A DNA stretch of 64,000 bases, from positions 6,368,519 to 6,432,518 of the forward strand of contig NW_022145613.1 in NCBI RefSeq assembly GCF_000002235.5, in the 5' to 3' direction. Source of the stretch: Strongylocentrotus purpuratus (taxonomy: Eukaryota; Echinodermata; Echinoidea; Camarodonta; Strongylocentrotidae). The position numbers and the translations under genes were made by a program. Position 1 is the first letter of the stretch, and each line of letters starts with the position of its first letter. A model generated the notes under the pieces. It searched no databases. It was not told the origin of the DNA and was given only the letters and a program-made list of their open reading frames with translations. Below, in pieces: positions 38,501 to 49,830 of the stretch.

Positions 38501-41500
38501 TTTACCCCGACCGACTTACTCCTGGATTTATCCAGGAGTAACGCGCTAACACGACTAGAGGGTAGCGTAAGTTGACCGTGTGGGTGCTCTCACTTGGCAC
38601 TCGGAGTATCTGTGACCTTATCGAAAATGAAAATTAGATTTTGCACGGTTTAGATGAGGAAGGTGTGTTGAGGTCGACTGGATGCGGGTGCCACCACTTC
38701 CAAGGGCGGTTCCAGGGGGCGCACTTCCCCTTTTTTACCTTTAAAAAAAATCACATAAATTATGTTCAGTTTACTCATTCAGAAATGCGACAGATTGTAC
38801 CATGATAGAGCATCTTAAGGTTCAATATTTTCCGGGGCCCTTTAAGCGGGCCCTACCCCACACCGTGAAGGCTTTGCACTATCAATTTCGTACATTTCAC
38901 GCCCCTCCCCCCTTGTAAAATCTTGGATCCGCCCCTGACTACTGGAAGTTACGCTGAGTCAGACTGGGTCGATGGAAGGTTGTGTTAACTTAATCGTGGC
39001 AAGTTGGTCCGAGTAAGAGGGTGTGGCCAACTAATGACGTAACTTGTAAGTGAAAAATACATGAGATATTTAATGCTGCAGGGATTATCTTACGTCGACT
39101 TAGAAGACCCCTCTGAACATGGCTAACGTCGTATTAAAACTGCTCTTAAGTTTATATCTCGAAAATCTTTTCGATCATGATTTAAGCATCGATAAATATC
39201 AATTTACCAATTATTACCAAACATGACTGGAATAGGCAGGAAAACAAATAATCTTTAACAAATCGCACGGGTCGTGTTATAACAATATTGTTGGCTCATT
39301 TAAGGTAGATCAGAATTTGGAGACTTTAATCATACTATTTGTATTTAAATCACAGTGAAAATAAAATATTAAGGAGGGAAATAATATCGATGGCAAACAG
39401 GAGCGCAATGGATACCTGGAAAGAAGCAAAATAGAATGTAATATACAAGTCAAATCCAACTGTTTTTGTATAACTTGTGTGGGATTGCTAACCATAAATA
39501 ATCGTTTCCTGTTATATTATATTCCTTTTTTTTTTTACTAGACTAAAAGATGAAGTAGACGAAGTCCTCGGAAGTAAATCGATTATTGAGTACTCGGATC
39601 TCTCGAAATTGGAATACATGTCTAGGGTAGGTAGTGCATAGGGCATGCCAGAGAACAACCGTTGGCTGAAGAGAGTGTGAATAGATGAATGGATAAAAGA
39701 ATGAACACAATTTTTATTCATAAATTCATTCCTAAACACACTAATAAATAAATTAATAAAGTATTTCATTGAATAATTACAACTCAGTGTTCCAAGATAA
39801 TCTCAAAATATTTGTACGCTGCAACATTGATATGATATGATTATGAAATTTATTATAATGCTCTTAAGTAAAATATGAATTAATGTTTAATAACTAAACA
39901 TCCACAAACTGGACGCCATTTTTCTACCCGTTTTACGTTTTCTACATTATTTTGATAAGGTGGATATCAAAAGGAAATGCATGTTATTTTCATGCAGGTT
40001 TGATTTTAAGTGAGCTAAAATATGTTTGATCACCCCATTGTCATATAAATTAAGTCCCTTTCACATCGGATCTGCGTAGGGTTGCGTAGTGTGGCGTACC
40101 GATTACACCGAAATTAAGTTGCGTATTCATGAAATAAATGTCGCTTCGGCGTAGTCCCTGCGTAGGTTATGCGTAGGCTGGCATACGATGGCGTATGGTT
40201 ATGTATCATGTAAATAGGCACCGCGTACCTACGGCGTATGCAATTGGCGTATTTACGCGTACGATTTCATATAACCGGCGTAGTTTTGAGTATATTTACG
40301 TATGCCTGGCGTAGTTTGCTTACGGTTGCGTACGCTTGCTTATTGTGGGCGCAAGTGCCGTACGTGCAAGCAGTCAATGTGCATAGGCTGCGCGCAGGTA
40401 GGATTTAGGACGCCTTTATACGCTTTTACTGCTTTATCGGAGTTGCGTAGGGTAGCGTACTATTGCGTAGGCATTGCGTACAGTAGCGTTGACTTGTTTT
40501 CCACAGTATGTATCATCGCATCTATTGTATATCATGTATTATATATGGTCATTTACTTGTTTATATCACACAGGGCTCCTGGTAGCCTGCTTATATTTTA
40601 TTCAAATACATTGGACCAGGTGAAGAAGAAAAAAAATATGCACACTTTAACATTTCATTCTTATCCGTAGGTATTTAAAGAAACAATGCGCCTTAACCCA
40701 CCTGTAAGTGGTTTAAGCCGTGTCCTTGCTTCTGATGTTCAATCGTGTGGTTACGTCATTCCAAAGGGGACAACTATAATGGTGGGTATAGTCACAAATC
40801 ATTTTATTTCGGCTTCGTCTCTCCACCCAGATATTAAAGATAAACTTGAGTTCTGGTTTTTTTTTTTTTAATTCTAACAGAATCAAACGAAACTTTCACT
40901 GAATGTTCAAGACTACAAATAAATGTCATTTGCCAAATAATTTTGGTAAAAAATGTATACTATGAATATTTCATTGATGATATTGTCCAACATATTTACA
41001 ATGGCTTCTGAAATATTGCATGGCATACTTATCTGTCGAGATACCCTACCCGTCCAGCATTACTGTTTCATCCAAACGAGACAAAGGCTGGCGTATGCTC
41101 GTCAGTGGCGTAGTCTAAAAAATCCCCCCTTAATACATTTTGAAATATCAATACTTGAATATATAATGCATTACAGATGTTATATAGCGTTACTGAGTAT
41201 TGTTTTTTTATCAGGTTTCATTAGTTATACCCTCTGATTCTTCGAAGTTTGTGGGGCACCGGTTCGTGTATGGTTTCAACAGATGAGCTGGGATGAAATG
41301 TGAAGAATTTTTTTAATTTTCTTATTTGATTCCTCACTAGTCAGTTGCCACGAATTCCTTCCGAAGAACATTTTGTTAGATCAGCGACTATTTCTATTTC
41401 TGAACATTAGTATAAGTTTCACTTGATTCTTTGAAAATGCCATTCCAGGATTACTAGAATGTAATATTAATTGTATATGATGACCTCGGAAATTCTATTT

Positions 41501-43683
41501 TGTTAACATTCTTATGACACGACTTTATCGATGCAGTTCATGACATACGTGACGTCACGATTGGAAGAGTTTTTCGATGATCCTCTTCTATTCAATCCTG
41601 ATCGATTTATTCCAACTGATGAAACGTGAGTATATTGACTATCATGCCCTTATAAGCTCACACGAATATTCAGAATTCTCTGTAAGTACGGCCCTAGTCT
41701 GATAAAACGTGTGCATATATGGGCTTCATTTAATGCAAAAAAAAAATGCTACTGAGTACACTAATGTTAATTCGAAGTTTGTTGAAGCATTGACCATGAC
41801 CATGACCATGACTGGTGACGTCATCTAGGCGCCATTTTGTGAAATTTTCTGAAAATCAAGATCATATCTTCATAACGTGTCATCAAAACTGAACCATGTT
41901 TGAAACACATAAACTTCAGGTTAAGGTTCACCATAAAATGTCATCAAAATCTGCGCACGCACCACGACGCGCACGTATGCGCGCGTCAAAATTTGTAATC
42001 AAATGAGAGTATATTTAAGGCCATTAAAGCATAAATAAAAATTGCGCTCGGGCGTTGTCACGCGTAACGCCATTACACAACATAGAATCGCCATTTTTTT
42101 CTTTCAAGATATTTCCCATTTTTTCCCGAACATTTTGATACCCTGTTTATTTCTGTAAGACTATTAATAACGGAATCAGCGTCCGTCAAGATAATAATGT
42201 TCGTGCGCGCGAGTTCATGTAATAGCATATATGGGCAAAAACATGCTTATACAAAAGTAAAGCTGTTTGGGATGCACCCGGGGGGGGGGGGCGTTTTACA
42301 AAACTTGTCATCAGTGATAGATAACAGTTTTTGTCATAAGCTACTGGAATCCTTGTTTCTGATTGGTTATCAGCAGATTTGTCACTGATTTTTGTCAATT
42401 GTCATTGAACAAAGGCTTTGTGAAACACCCTCCTGGACCCCCCCCCCCCTCATTTTTTCATATTTTGATAGAGTATGAGTCGGAGATATGATTTCATGTC
42501 TCATTTGACCATTAAAAATATTCTGACGTCATCATAATGGCCTTCAACGGAACTCAAAATATGAATTTGCATATTATGACGTCAGCATATTTATGGAAAA
42601 TTGATTGTATCTCTGTAAATAAACGACTTTATTGTTACTATCATCATCGTTTTCATCATCATTAGTATTATCCAAATTTATTCCGTTCAAATCCGACAGA
42701 ATATTATACGTGGAAGATCTTATTTGTATAATATCTTTTCAGGCCGAGGCACTTCTTTGCATACTATCCCTTTGCCATTGGGCAACGTAATTGTATCGGA
42801 CAGCAATTAGCTCTGGTAAGTCTACTCTCTCTCTCTCTCTTTCTACATACTAGTCAAAGGGAAGATTCAGGAGACAGAAAAAATATTAGGTACCATACAC
42901 TAAACCCACTCTAAATTTGTACACCTACAAGAATCATGCAAAGAATGGGAGAGACAAAAAAGACACAAACTATATTATCACCATTCATTAGCCGTTTTCA
43001 GTATCATAACAAACGAAAATATTAATGTCGTTTTTGTTCTATAAGTCGTCAAGTTTTTAATGCAAAATATGTAAATTTTATTTTCGCTAGTATGAATGAA
43101 CAGTTTAATATTCGTTTCATAACTATGATATTTTTAAGTAGTTTTACTACTTCTACTACTACTACTACTTATACTACTTCTAATAATAATAATAATGATT
43201 ATTATTATTACTACAATTATAATACTAATGATATTAATAATAATACTAATAATACTGCTGCTGCGGTTGCTACTACTAGTCTACTACTGCTACTATAAGT
43301 CCTACTACTACTACATGTATTTTTACTATGACTTCTACTACTTTACCATTGCTACCACTATAATACTACTAATACTACTTCTGCTGATGTTGCTCATACT
43401 AGTCTACTACTGCTACTATAAGTCTGACTATTACAACTACTATATTACTACTACTACTACTACTTCTGCTGCTATTACTTCTTACTACTACTACTACTGC
43501 TCTAAACCCTTAATTTTTGACTAACTGTTTTTAATTTTGCAGATTGAATCAAAGGTGATCTTGGCAAAACTGTTGCAGAGTTTTGACTTTAGACTGGAGC
43601 AATCTCAGCGTCATATCATTCTTAGAGAGGTCACCAACAAACCGATTGATGGATGCAAGAATTACATTAGCCTCAGGGACTAA
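28587..43683 (+). CDS. Cytochrome P450, CYP46A1-like, copy 2 (13 exons)
   Basis: Exons: 28587-28732, 32504-32584, 33707-33788, 34707-34867, 36022-36160, 36441-36554, 37129-37357, 38122-38194, 39542-39626, 40671-40781, 41537-41625, 42743-42815, 43543-43683. Every exon equals its copy 1 partner in length and phase except exon 7, which is 6 bp shorter, giving 507 aa. The membrane anchor, AGHETT I-helix, ETMR, PDRF and FAIGQRNCIG heme loop (Cys454) are intact, so it should be functional. Differences from copy 1 cluster in exons 2-4 and 10 (for example GASREL to GLSRVL), where substrate-recognition regions may lie. The reaction is probably a sterol side-chain hydroxylation by family resemblance. 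The Polinton begins 289 bp after the stop. An AATAAA at 43840-43845 could still serve as the poly(A) signal. Confidence 0.9.
28858..29075. repeat. Poly-G and GA/AAAG-rich tract, intron 1 of P450 copy 2
   Basis: GGCGGATCCAGG and a G run are followed by about 150 bp of AAGAGAAAAG-type purine repeats ending in (GA)n. Lys/Arg/Glu frames here are artefacts. Confidence 0.85.
29165..29400. repeat. Cluster of short palindromes
   Basis: Perfect or near-perfect palindromes: CCATGGAGATATG/CATATCTCCATGG, and two copies of CAAAGAGATACCAGCTGGTATCTCTTTG, with a related third (CCAAAGAAATGCTGGTATCTCTTTGG) and TATCCTGCTTCGGGATAGC. They may be fold-back element remnants in intron 1 of copy 2. Confidence 0.8.
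29650..29842. mobile_element. 193-bp fold-back (MITE-like) element
   Basis: The outer arms are GAGGGCTTTTTTGTGCTCTT and the matching AAAAAGCACAAAGGCCCTC. An inner pair, GCAGTGCAATTTAAAT / ATTTAAATTGCACTGC, lies at about 29692 and 29787. It is non-coding, in intron 1 of copy 2. Confidence 0.8.
30085..30252 (+). repeat. Imperfect tandem duplication of about 75 bp
   Basis: TTTCATTTCAATTTAGAAATAA, a CT-rich stretch, GACAATTT, TCTCTCTT and AAAGTCAAATA occur twice in the same order. Confidence 0.75.
31195..31380 (-). repeat. Dispersed repeat, inverted partner of 12000-12200
   Basis: The reverse complement of the intron 3 copy 1 segment: GGTCATGCGATTGCATT, TGTACTGCAAGGTTCTGGAA, GTACACAGAAAGATGTATATG. 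Confidence 0.75.
32585..32860 (+). repeat. Minisatellite of GTAAGTTTACAGATG-like units, intron 2 of P450 copy 2
   Basis: Starts with the exon 2 splice donor and continues as GATGATAAGTTTAAAGATG-type units. It is broken at about 32660-32745 by sequence not found in copy 1. More units follow the ACAATTACC array, to about 33395. Confidence 0.85.
32875..33300. repeat. GGACAATTACCCC-type array, intron 2 of P450 copy 2
   Basis: Repeated GGACAATTACCCCCG units change orientation near 33120-33170 into GGGGATAATTGTC units. The same two-orientation layout occurs in copy 1 (10818-11065), so it predates the duplication. Confidence 0.8.
34056..34292 (+). repeat. Minisatellite of CCGACTCCAAACCGATGCCACA-like units, intron 3 of P450 copy 2
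   Basis: About ten degenerate units of roughly 20-22 bp built on ACCGACNCC, AAACCGA and TGCCACA. Copy 1 intron 3 has only a short remnant (about 12328-12375: CGCCCCACCGACTCCAAACC). Confidence 0.85.
35340..35872 (+). repeat. (AGT)n and (GAA)n trinucleotide block, intron 4 of P450 copy 2
   Basis: AGT-type triplets (about 35350-35790) pass into a (GAA)n run and an A-rich stretch. Paralogous to 13380-14520. Confidence 0.95.
38365..38520. repeat. GTCGGGGTAAAGGTCG hairpin-type repeat, intron 8 of P450 copy 2
   Basis: Repeated GTCGGGGTAAAGGTCG-like words on the left are mirrored by ACCTTTACCCCGACCG on the right. Absent from copy 1. Confidence 0.65.
38704..38936. mobile_element. Short inverted-end element (GGGCGGTTCCAGG / GGATCCGCCC)
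   Basis: Starts GGGCGGTTCCAGGGGGCG and ends CTTGGATCCGCCCC, with a non-coding interior. Related ends (GGCGGATCCAGG, GGCGGAACCAGG) occur near 28850 and 25155. A MITE-like family is inferred. Confidence 0.55.
40055..40495 (+). repeat. GCGTAGG-type degenerate repeat region, intron 9 of P450 copy 2
   Basis: About twenty copies of TGCGTAGG, GGCGTA and GCGTACG words are spaced irregularly. It is absent from copy 1 intron 9. The open frame through it has no recognisable domain. Confidence 0.7.
40838..40962 (+). repeat. Dispersed repeat, partner of 11820-11960
   Basis: Shares ordered blocks with intron 3 of copy 1 (GATAAACTTGAGTTCT, GAATCAAACGAAACTT, CACTGAATGTTCAAGA). Confidence 0.75.
43141..43502 (+). 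repeat. (ACT)n trinucleotide block, intron 12 of P450 copy 2
   Basis: Paralogous to 21596-21865 and reverse-complementary to the AGT block of intron 4 of the same gene. Confidence 0.95.
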
Positions 43684-43839
43684 AGGTCCATTTAATCAAA
43701 CTTAATTTCCAACCACATGGCGGAGAGATATGGCACCGTATGGACAGCGAAATATCGTCTTTCTAACCATGGCGTGATCAGAAAGAAGATCAATGCAGAA
43801 AGAATTTTTTGGTTGCAAAGTCAAAACATCATCTATAGA

Positions 43840-43845
43840 AATAAA
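43840..43845 (+). terminator. Candidate poly(A) signal of P450 copy 2
   Basis: AATAAA 157 bp after the stop codon and 128 bp before the Polinton. It would let the transcript end before the element. Confidence 0.4.
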
Positions 43846-43966
43846 TGCCGCAGTTAGTAATAAAGGAAACAAGTCGTGTTGCGAACGACCGAAGACATTC
43901 CTTATTAGACACGGCTTAATTCCCGACCCCACGAACACGATAATGATAAGCAAACTCAGCTGTAAC

Positions 43967-43972
43967 TACGAT
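43967..43972 (+). repeat. Target site duplication, left copy (TACGAT)
   Basis: TACGAT directly precedes the 5'-AGCAGCTG end of the element and is repeated at 59026-59031. Six bp is the standard Polinton duplication length. Confidence 0.95.
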
Positions 43973-44092
43973 AGCAGCTGTATAGGGCCTTTGAGGGAGT
44001 TTTTAATCCGGGGGTATTAATCCCTTTTAATTACTTAATCCTTTTTAATGACTTCCATAAAACAATAGGGAAGAGGAAATGAAATTTAACGA

Positions 44093-44162
44093 GGTATTTC
44101 CGGTCAGGAAGTGTGTTAATTAATGCAGGTATTTCCTGTCAGGATGTGTGTGAATTAATGCA
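44093..44162 (+). repeat. Two 35-bp direct repeats in the left TIR
   Basis: Both units start GGTATTTCC and end AATTAATGCA, with a variable middle (GGTCAGGAAGTGTGTT versus TGTCAGGATGTGTGTG). The mirror pair is at 58835-58904. Possible protein-binding sites for replication or integration. Confidence 0.85.
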
Positions 44163-44502
44163 GGTAGTTTTTTCATGGAAAGGGTGGCATCTGGGTCATA
44201 AAACTTGAATTATGAGGGTCTTTCCTCTGGAGGAAGTGTTTACATCATGAGTCATCATCATGGGAGAGGTCTGGGGATGGACGTGTTACTGATAGGACGG
44301 GCAATGACCAAATGACCAAAACAATGGGCCTGTGCCAGTTATGTTGCTTGTACGCAGGTACGTATTCCGACCAATGAGAATGCGAGTATCCTTCTTGTTG
44401 GAGTGACGTCACCATTGTGCGTGCTTGTGATTGGATGAGGAAAAAAGGATGGGGTGACTGAGAGGGGCGGAGCCTAAGGGGGTGGGGGGTGGGGGGGTAA
44501 AG

Positions 44503-44508
44503 TATAAA
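44503..44508 (+). promoter_or_regulatory. TATA box of the left-end promoter
   Basis: TATAAA lies 84 bp before the polymerase ATG and inside the TIR. The same TATAAAC element occurs in mirror position in the right TIR. The shared block TATCATAGACATCAGCGCTAA about 30-45 bp downstream is the likely transcription start region. Confidence 0.65.
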
Positions 44509-44592
44509 CATGGAAGGATTCGCCCCATTTTATATCATAGACATCAGCGCTAAAACAACATTGTTCAACCATAACCTATTGTAGATTTCACC

Positions 44593-47500
44593 ATGATTAC
44601 CACAGTAGAATTAATGAGGATGTTACAGGCCTGCACATGCCTGGAAGAAGTTTCCAACTTTCGTGAGGAGTACTCGGATGACTTGGACCCTGAACAGCAT
44701 GCTTTGATTTTTGCGAGAACAACTTATTTTTTGAGTTTGGAACCGGAGAACAATGAACAGATACATCCAGAATTTGATGACGGTAAGTGCCTATCGAGTT
44801 TATCATGTACGGTAAAATTTTATTATTAAAATCTATGAATATATTGTGTGTTTTTTTGTTTTTTTTTAAATTTGTTTTATGTGTTTTGCTAATTTTTTTT
44901 TTTGTTGTTGTTGTTTTGTTTGTGTGGGTGATTTTTTTTTTTCTGTGATGATGAATTCTACATAGTTTTAGTTCTTTAACCATGATTACCTTTTTTTCAA
45001 AAAAAAAAAAAAAATTGTACAATAAATTTTATGCAATAGATGTTGCAAGAAAAATTTGTTTTGTTTGTTTTTTGTTTACAAATGATGGTTGCAAAAGAGT
45101 GTAGTTCAAGATGACTAAAGATCTTTTATTTGTTTTGTATTTCAATATTTTCTAGAAATTAGCGAAAAAGATCTTTGGGAAGTGGATATGCCCAGCCCCA
45201 CCTCTGGTCTCGCAAACGATCACCTCCAAAATCCTGAAGCTGAGCACGCCAATCCTGGAGGGGCGACCCCATCAAATTTCAACTTAGACATTGGCGAAAA
45301 TATATTTGGCTTTGGACCGTCTACTATGCCATCAACAAGCTACACCAGAGCTGGTCCCTCCACGAGCCACGATGTCGCTGGACCATCCAGTACGCCATCG
45401 ACAAGCTACACCCGAGCTGGTCCCTCCACGAACCACGATGTCGCTGGACCTTCTAGTATACCATCGACAAGTTACACCAGAGTTGGCCCCTCCACGAGCC
45501 ACGATGTCGCTGGACCATCCAGTATGCCATCGACGAGTTATACCCGAGCTGGCCCCTCCACGAACCATGTCGGAGGATCTTCAACCAGGGCAACAAAACG
45601 CCAAGCAGAAACACTCCCCTCAAGAGTGACGCCACTTCCCACGCACCGTGTAACAAAAGTGAGTGAAAGGCACGTTAAAAAGTACAATGCCAGGGTCATG
45701 GATTACAATATCGCTTTTCAGCCTGCAGAGAATATGGGACCCATGCTCGACATGATGCCTAGGGTCAATGACATGTTTGAAAATATCATCGATGAAATGA
45801 TGGTCGGTGTAAGGGATAGGGACTTTGTCAGACTTGTACTCAATGCGCCACAGCTGGATAGACCAGTGAGCCTCCCATTCATCCGGAGGGATCAAATGAA
45901 TTACCAAGTCTTTGCTTCAAAGTTAGAGTCCACGCTTCAGTCCCACGAAGATATTACCCTCGATGAAAACCTCGACTTCAACGTGCTACACATGGCTATG
46001 CAAGAAGGGGGCAGGACTAGTAGAAGGATTGTTTTGAATCTCAAAGAGCGACTGCTCAGTAAAATGAGTATCATTCAAATTAAAAATAAAGATAACATGT
46101 GCTGCCCAAGGGCAATTGTGACAGGCTTCTGTCGTATTGAGAAGCATCCAAATTGGGAATCCATCCGGAAAGGATACAAGGAGCAACGGACCTATGCGGA
46201 GGACATGTACAGACAAGCCGGAATACCCATTAACACAAAGTGCAGCATCGAAGAAATTAGAAAATTTGAGAGTACAGAGCGCATGGCCAAGTATCGCGTC
46301 GTCGTTGTCTCAAAGGAACATCTAGACTTCATCATCTACGCAGGGCCGGAGGAGAGGGAACACACCATCTACATCTACTCGCACGATGATCACTACGACC
46401 TCATAACCTCTATGAGCGCATTTTATAACAAGTCGTATTTCTGCGAGAACTGTTTCAAGGGCTATAATGCCAAGAATGAGCACACTTGTTACAATGCTTG
46501 CAAAATGTGCCGTAGCGTAGAGTGCCCCCCTCCTTCCGAGGATGAAGACCATATACACTGCGAACGTTGCAACCGCAACTTCAAGAACCGACGCTGCTTC
46601 CAAAATCATCGGTCCAACAAGGTATGCGAACGATATTTCCAATGCGAACACTGTGAAACACTCTGCAACAACGCGCTGTTGAAAAAGCAGAAAAGGAAGC
46701 ACATCTGTGGACAGACGGTGTGCAAACTATGCAGAAAGTATGTGGATCCTGGCCACCAATGCTACATCCAATCGGAAAATCCTTTCGCCACAAGAGCGGC
46801 CATGAATGATGAAAATGATGAACGCGAAGGAGATGAGAACCGTTCCCAAGACAACGACGACGACGAGAGACCAAAAAAGCACGCCAATTTTGTATTTTTC
46901 GACTTTGAATGTACGCAAGATACTGGCAAGCATATACCCAATTATTGCGTGGCACAAAGAGCTTGTGGTTATTGCGCAGATATTCCATTTGAACAAGATT
47001 GTAAGATTTGCGGCAAGGCAGAGAAGAAACAATGGGTGTTTCAAGGACCCAGAACAGGCGATGATTTTTGTGAATGGGTGTTCGACACAGAAGAGAACCG
47101 TGGTGCTACTTTCATCGCTCATAACTTTAAAAGTTACGATGGAATTTTCATTCAGGAATTTCTCTATCGCAACTGCATCATCCCCCGTTTGATCTTGGCT
47201 GGTGGTAAGATTATGAGCATGACCGTGCCCAACAATGGCATCCGTTTCATCGACTCCTTGAATTTTTTACCGATGCCTCTCTCTGCCTTGCCAGCCACCT
47301 TTGGAATAGAAGAAGTCAAGAAGGGCTTCTTTCCACATTTTTTTAACATTGACGCCAACATGAACTATCGGGGACCCATGCCAGATGCCAAATACTATTA
47401 TCCAGAGAGTATGTCCAGCAAGAAGAGGGAAGAGTTTCTGACATGGTACGATGGAGAAGTATCGTCTGGGCGGGAGTTCATCATGTCGGAGGAGATTCAT

Positions 47501-49507
47501 GCCTATTGTGTCAGCGACGTCGACATTTTGAGAAGATGCTGTCTCCAGTTTCGGACTCTGTTTAAAGAAGTGACGAAACTGTGCGAGTTTGATCTGGGCG
47601 TCGACCCCCTGACCAAGTGCATCACCATCGCCGCTGCCTGCCATCTCGTCTTTCGGAGAAACTATCTCCAAAAAGATGCCATTGCCATCATTCCTCCTCG
47701 AGGTTACGCCCCAGAGGACATCCAATCCAACAAAGCCATTCGATGGCTTACTCACGTGGCCGAGGAGGAACGAGTGTACATCCGACATGCACGCAATGAA
47801 GGAGAGGTCAGGGTCGGAAAATACAAGTTAGATGGGTACTGCGAAGAAAACAAAACGGTCTACGAGTTCAACGGGTGCTATTGGCACGGGTGCGCCAGAT
47901 GTTATTCTTTTGACACAGACAGTGGGAGAAGAGGCGTCCAGAAAACCATGGGAGAATTGCATCTCGATACCTTGGCCAAGAAAAAGTATGTCCAACATAT
48001 CCTGAAAGATTGGAATTACATCACCATGTGGGAATGCCACTGGGATGAGGAGATAGGAAAGACCATCCCTCAGCACATCAAACGGAGGCTTCCAAATCCC
48101 ATCCCCCTGGATCCTCGTCAAGCTTTTTACGGTGGACGTACCAATGCGAGTTGCATGCTGTACGAGTGCCAGGAGGGAGAACGAATCAAGTACGTCGACT
48201 TCACTTCTCTATACCCAAGCATCAACAAATATGGCTCCTATCCCTTGGGTCATCCCAGAGTGATCACCGACAACTTCGAAGATGTGTCTGAATACTACGG
48301 TCTCATCAGATGTAAGGTGTTACCTCCTCAAAACCTGTTTCATCCCGTTTTACCCTTGAAAGTGAATGGCAAGCTCATGTTTCCACTGTGCCTCACCTGC
48401 GCCGAAACCAATCAGCAAACGCCTTGTCACCATAGCGATGGGGAAAGGATGCTTCGTAGTACCTGGGTCTCCCTCGAATTGGAAAAAGCGGTCGAAAAGG
48501 GGTACATCGTCACTGAAATTGAATCTGTCTGGCATTTTTGCAATAAATCAAAATTCAACGATGAAAAGCCATTCCTGGAGAGGTCACGGGAGGATTTTGG
48601 TTTGTTTACAGGATTCGTCAACACTTTTCTGAAGATCAAACAAGAGGCATCGGGCTGGCCTGACTGGTGTCGCACGCAGGAGGAGAAAGCAAAATACATC
48701 AGCGACTATAAGAAACACGAAGGAATTGAACTGGACCCCGAGAAGATCGTGAAAAACAAAGGCCTACGATCACTGGCCAAACTCATGCTTAATTCATTCT
48801 GGGGGAGGTTCGGAATGAGAAACAATCTCCCTGAGACCAGCATCATCTTCGATCCCGCACAATTGTACGAGCTCCTGACGTCGGACGAGGTCGAAGTCAA
48901 CGATCTCAATTTTGTCAACGATGATGTGGTGGAGGTACGTACTGTCAGAAGAGACGAGTTTGAAAAGGTGAGCTCCAAAGCAAACGTGGTGATTGCTGCC
49001 TTTACAACGGCGCAAGCAAGAATGAAATTGTACGACGTGTTGGATCGATTAGGAGAACGTGTACTTTACTACGACACAGACAGTATCTTGTACATCGAAA
49101 GATTACACGTGCCCGGAGAATGGTGTCCTCCTCTCGGCGACTATCTAGGAGAATTGACGGATGAAATAGACGGCAAGCACATCACATCCTTCGTCTCAGG
49201 AGGCCCAAAGAACTACGCGTACAAGCTCAACACTGGCGAAACAACCTGCAAAGTGAAGGGCATCACACTAAACTACAAGAACTTCCAAGTGATCAACTTT
49301 GAGACCATGAAACGCATGGTAAGGCGAGTAGAAGACGATGAGCAGGAAAAAGTCACGGTCACCAATCCCTATCAGATCACTCGAGTCCACAAAAGGCAGC
49401 GTATCGAAACTCGAGTGGCTAGCAAGGACTACAGAATCGTGTACAACAAGAGAGTGGTCCGAGATGACTTCTTTACAGTTCCTTTTGGGTACATGACTGC
49501 AAATTGA
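44593..49507 (+). CDS. Polinton protein-primed-type DNA polymerase B (2 exons)
   Basis: Exon 1 (44593-44782) opens 25 bp inside the TIR and ends in phase 1 at G|GTAAGT. Exon 2 (45156-49507) follows TTTTCTAG and continues the frame, giving about 1,514 aa. Exon 2 carries, in order: a 22-aa repeat (PSTSYTRAGPSTSHDVAG type) four times; a conserved N-terminal domain; cysteine-rich zinc-binding segments (ENCF...C, HCERC, CKLC); exonuclease motifs FFDFEC, HNFKSYDG and YCVSDVDIL; the YEFNGCYWHGC motif; and polymerase motifs A (DFTSLYPS), B (LMLNSFWGRFG) and C (YYDTDS). All catalytic acids are present. It replicates the element, by family probably from a protein primer at the TIR ends. There is no usable ATG before 45188 without exon 1, so splicing probably supplies the true N-terminus. 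Confidence 0.95.
45317..45577 (+). repeat. 66-bp tandem repeat inside the polymerase gene
   Basis: Four in-frame units encoding a 22-residue Pro/Ser/Thr-rich motif (PSTSYTRAGPST and HDVAG), the last one shortened by one codon. It forms a low-complexity linker before the conserved polymerase body. Confidence 0.9.
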
Positions 49508-49606
49508 TCATCACCCCCCCCCCCACCCCCTCCAATTACAATTCCATTTAATGAAACGTACATTTTACTCAAGCGTCAGTCGTTTGAAAACTGTGAAACA
49601 AGAAGC

Positions 49607-49828
49607 ATGCTAACTTCTCCGGCTCTGCGTTTGACGCTATCTGCATTGCAGCAGAGACCTAAAACGTGGGTGGGATTTTTAGTTCTTTTTCTCACGACGA
49701 TTGCACTTATTGCCTATATTTACTTAGAAGATCAGTTGTTGTCATCGTCTTCATCTTACTTAGAAGCAATATATCTCTCATCCGATCTTACAAATCTTAC
49801 AGAGGGGTATAATTTCAGTCAAATTTGA
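49607..49828 (+). CDS. Small single-span membrane protein (Polinton ORF)
   Basis: A 73-aa protein with one hydrophobic helix at about residues 22-42 (WVGFLVLFLTTIALIAYIYL), a short basic N-terminus and a Ser-rich, acidic C-terminal part. It lies between polymerase and ATPase. Its stop is 2 bp before the next ATG. I do not recognise the family. A minor virion membrane or assembly protein is possible but unproven. It is retained because position and open frame agree with the compact gene cluster. Confidence 0.6.
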   Translation: MLTSPALRLTLSALQQRPKTWVGFLVLFLTTIALIAYIYLEDQLLSSSSSYLEAIYLSSDLTNLTEGYNFSQI

Positions 49829-49830
49829 TA

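Larger units (their letters stand above)
43973..44568 (+). repeat. Left terminal inverted repeat of the Polinton (596 bp)
   Basis: Matches the reverse complement of 58437-59025 with scattered substitutions and small indels (for example a different G-run length near 44005 and 44485). By eye identity is in the high nineties per cent. Contains two 35-bp direct repeats and, near its inner end, a TATA-type promoter. Confidence 0.95.

Noticed and set aside
40302..40670. 122-aa open frame with several cysteines in intron 9 of P450 copy 2
   Set aside because: It runs through the GCGTAGG-type repeat field, has no paralogous counterpart and no recognisable domain.
44593..44829. Stand-alone 78-aa protein at the left end of the Polinton
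   Set aside because: The frame has a perfect GTAAGT donor at 44783 that joins in phase to the polymerase exon. The read-through tail is AT-rich intron sequence.
45332..48978. Many open frames antisense or out of frame to the polymerase gene
   Set aside because: Shadows of a long, GC-richer coding region. None has a start context, domain or splice partner.
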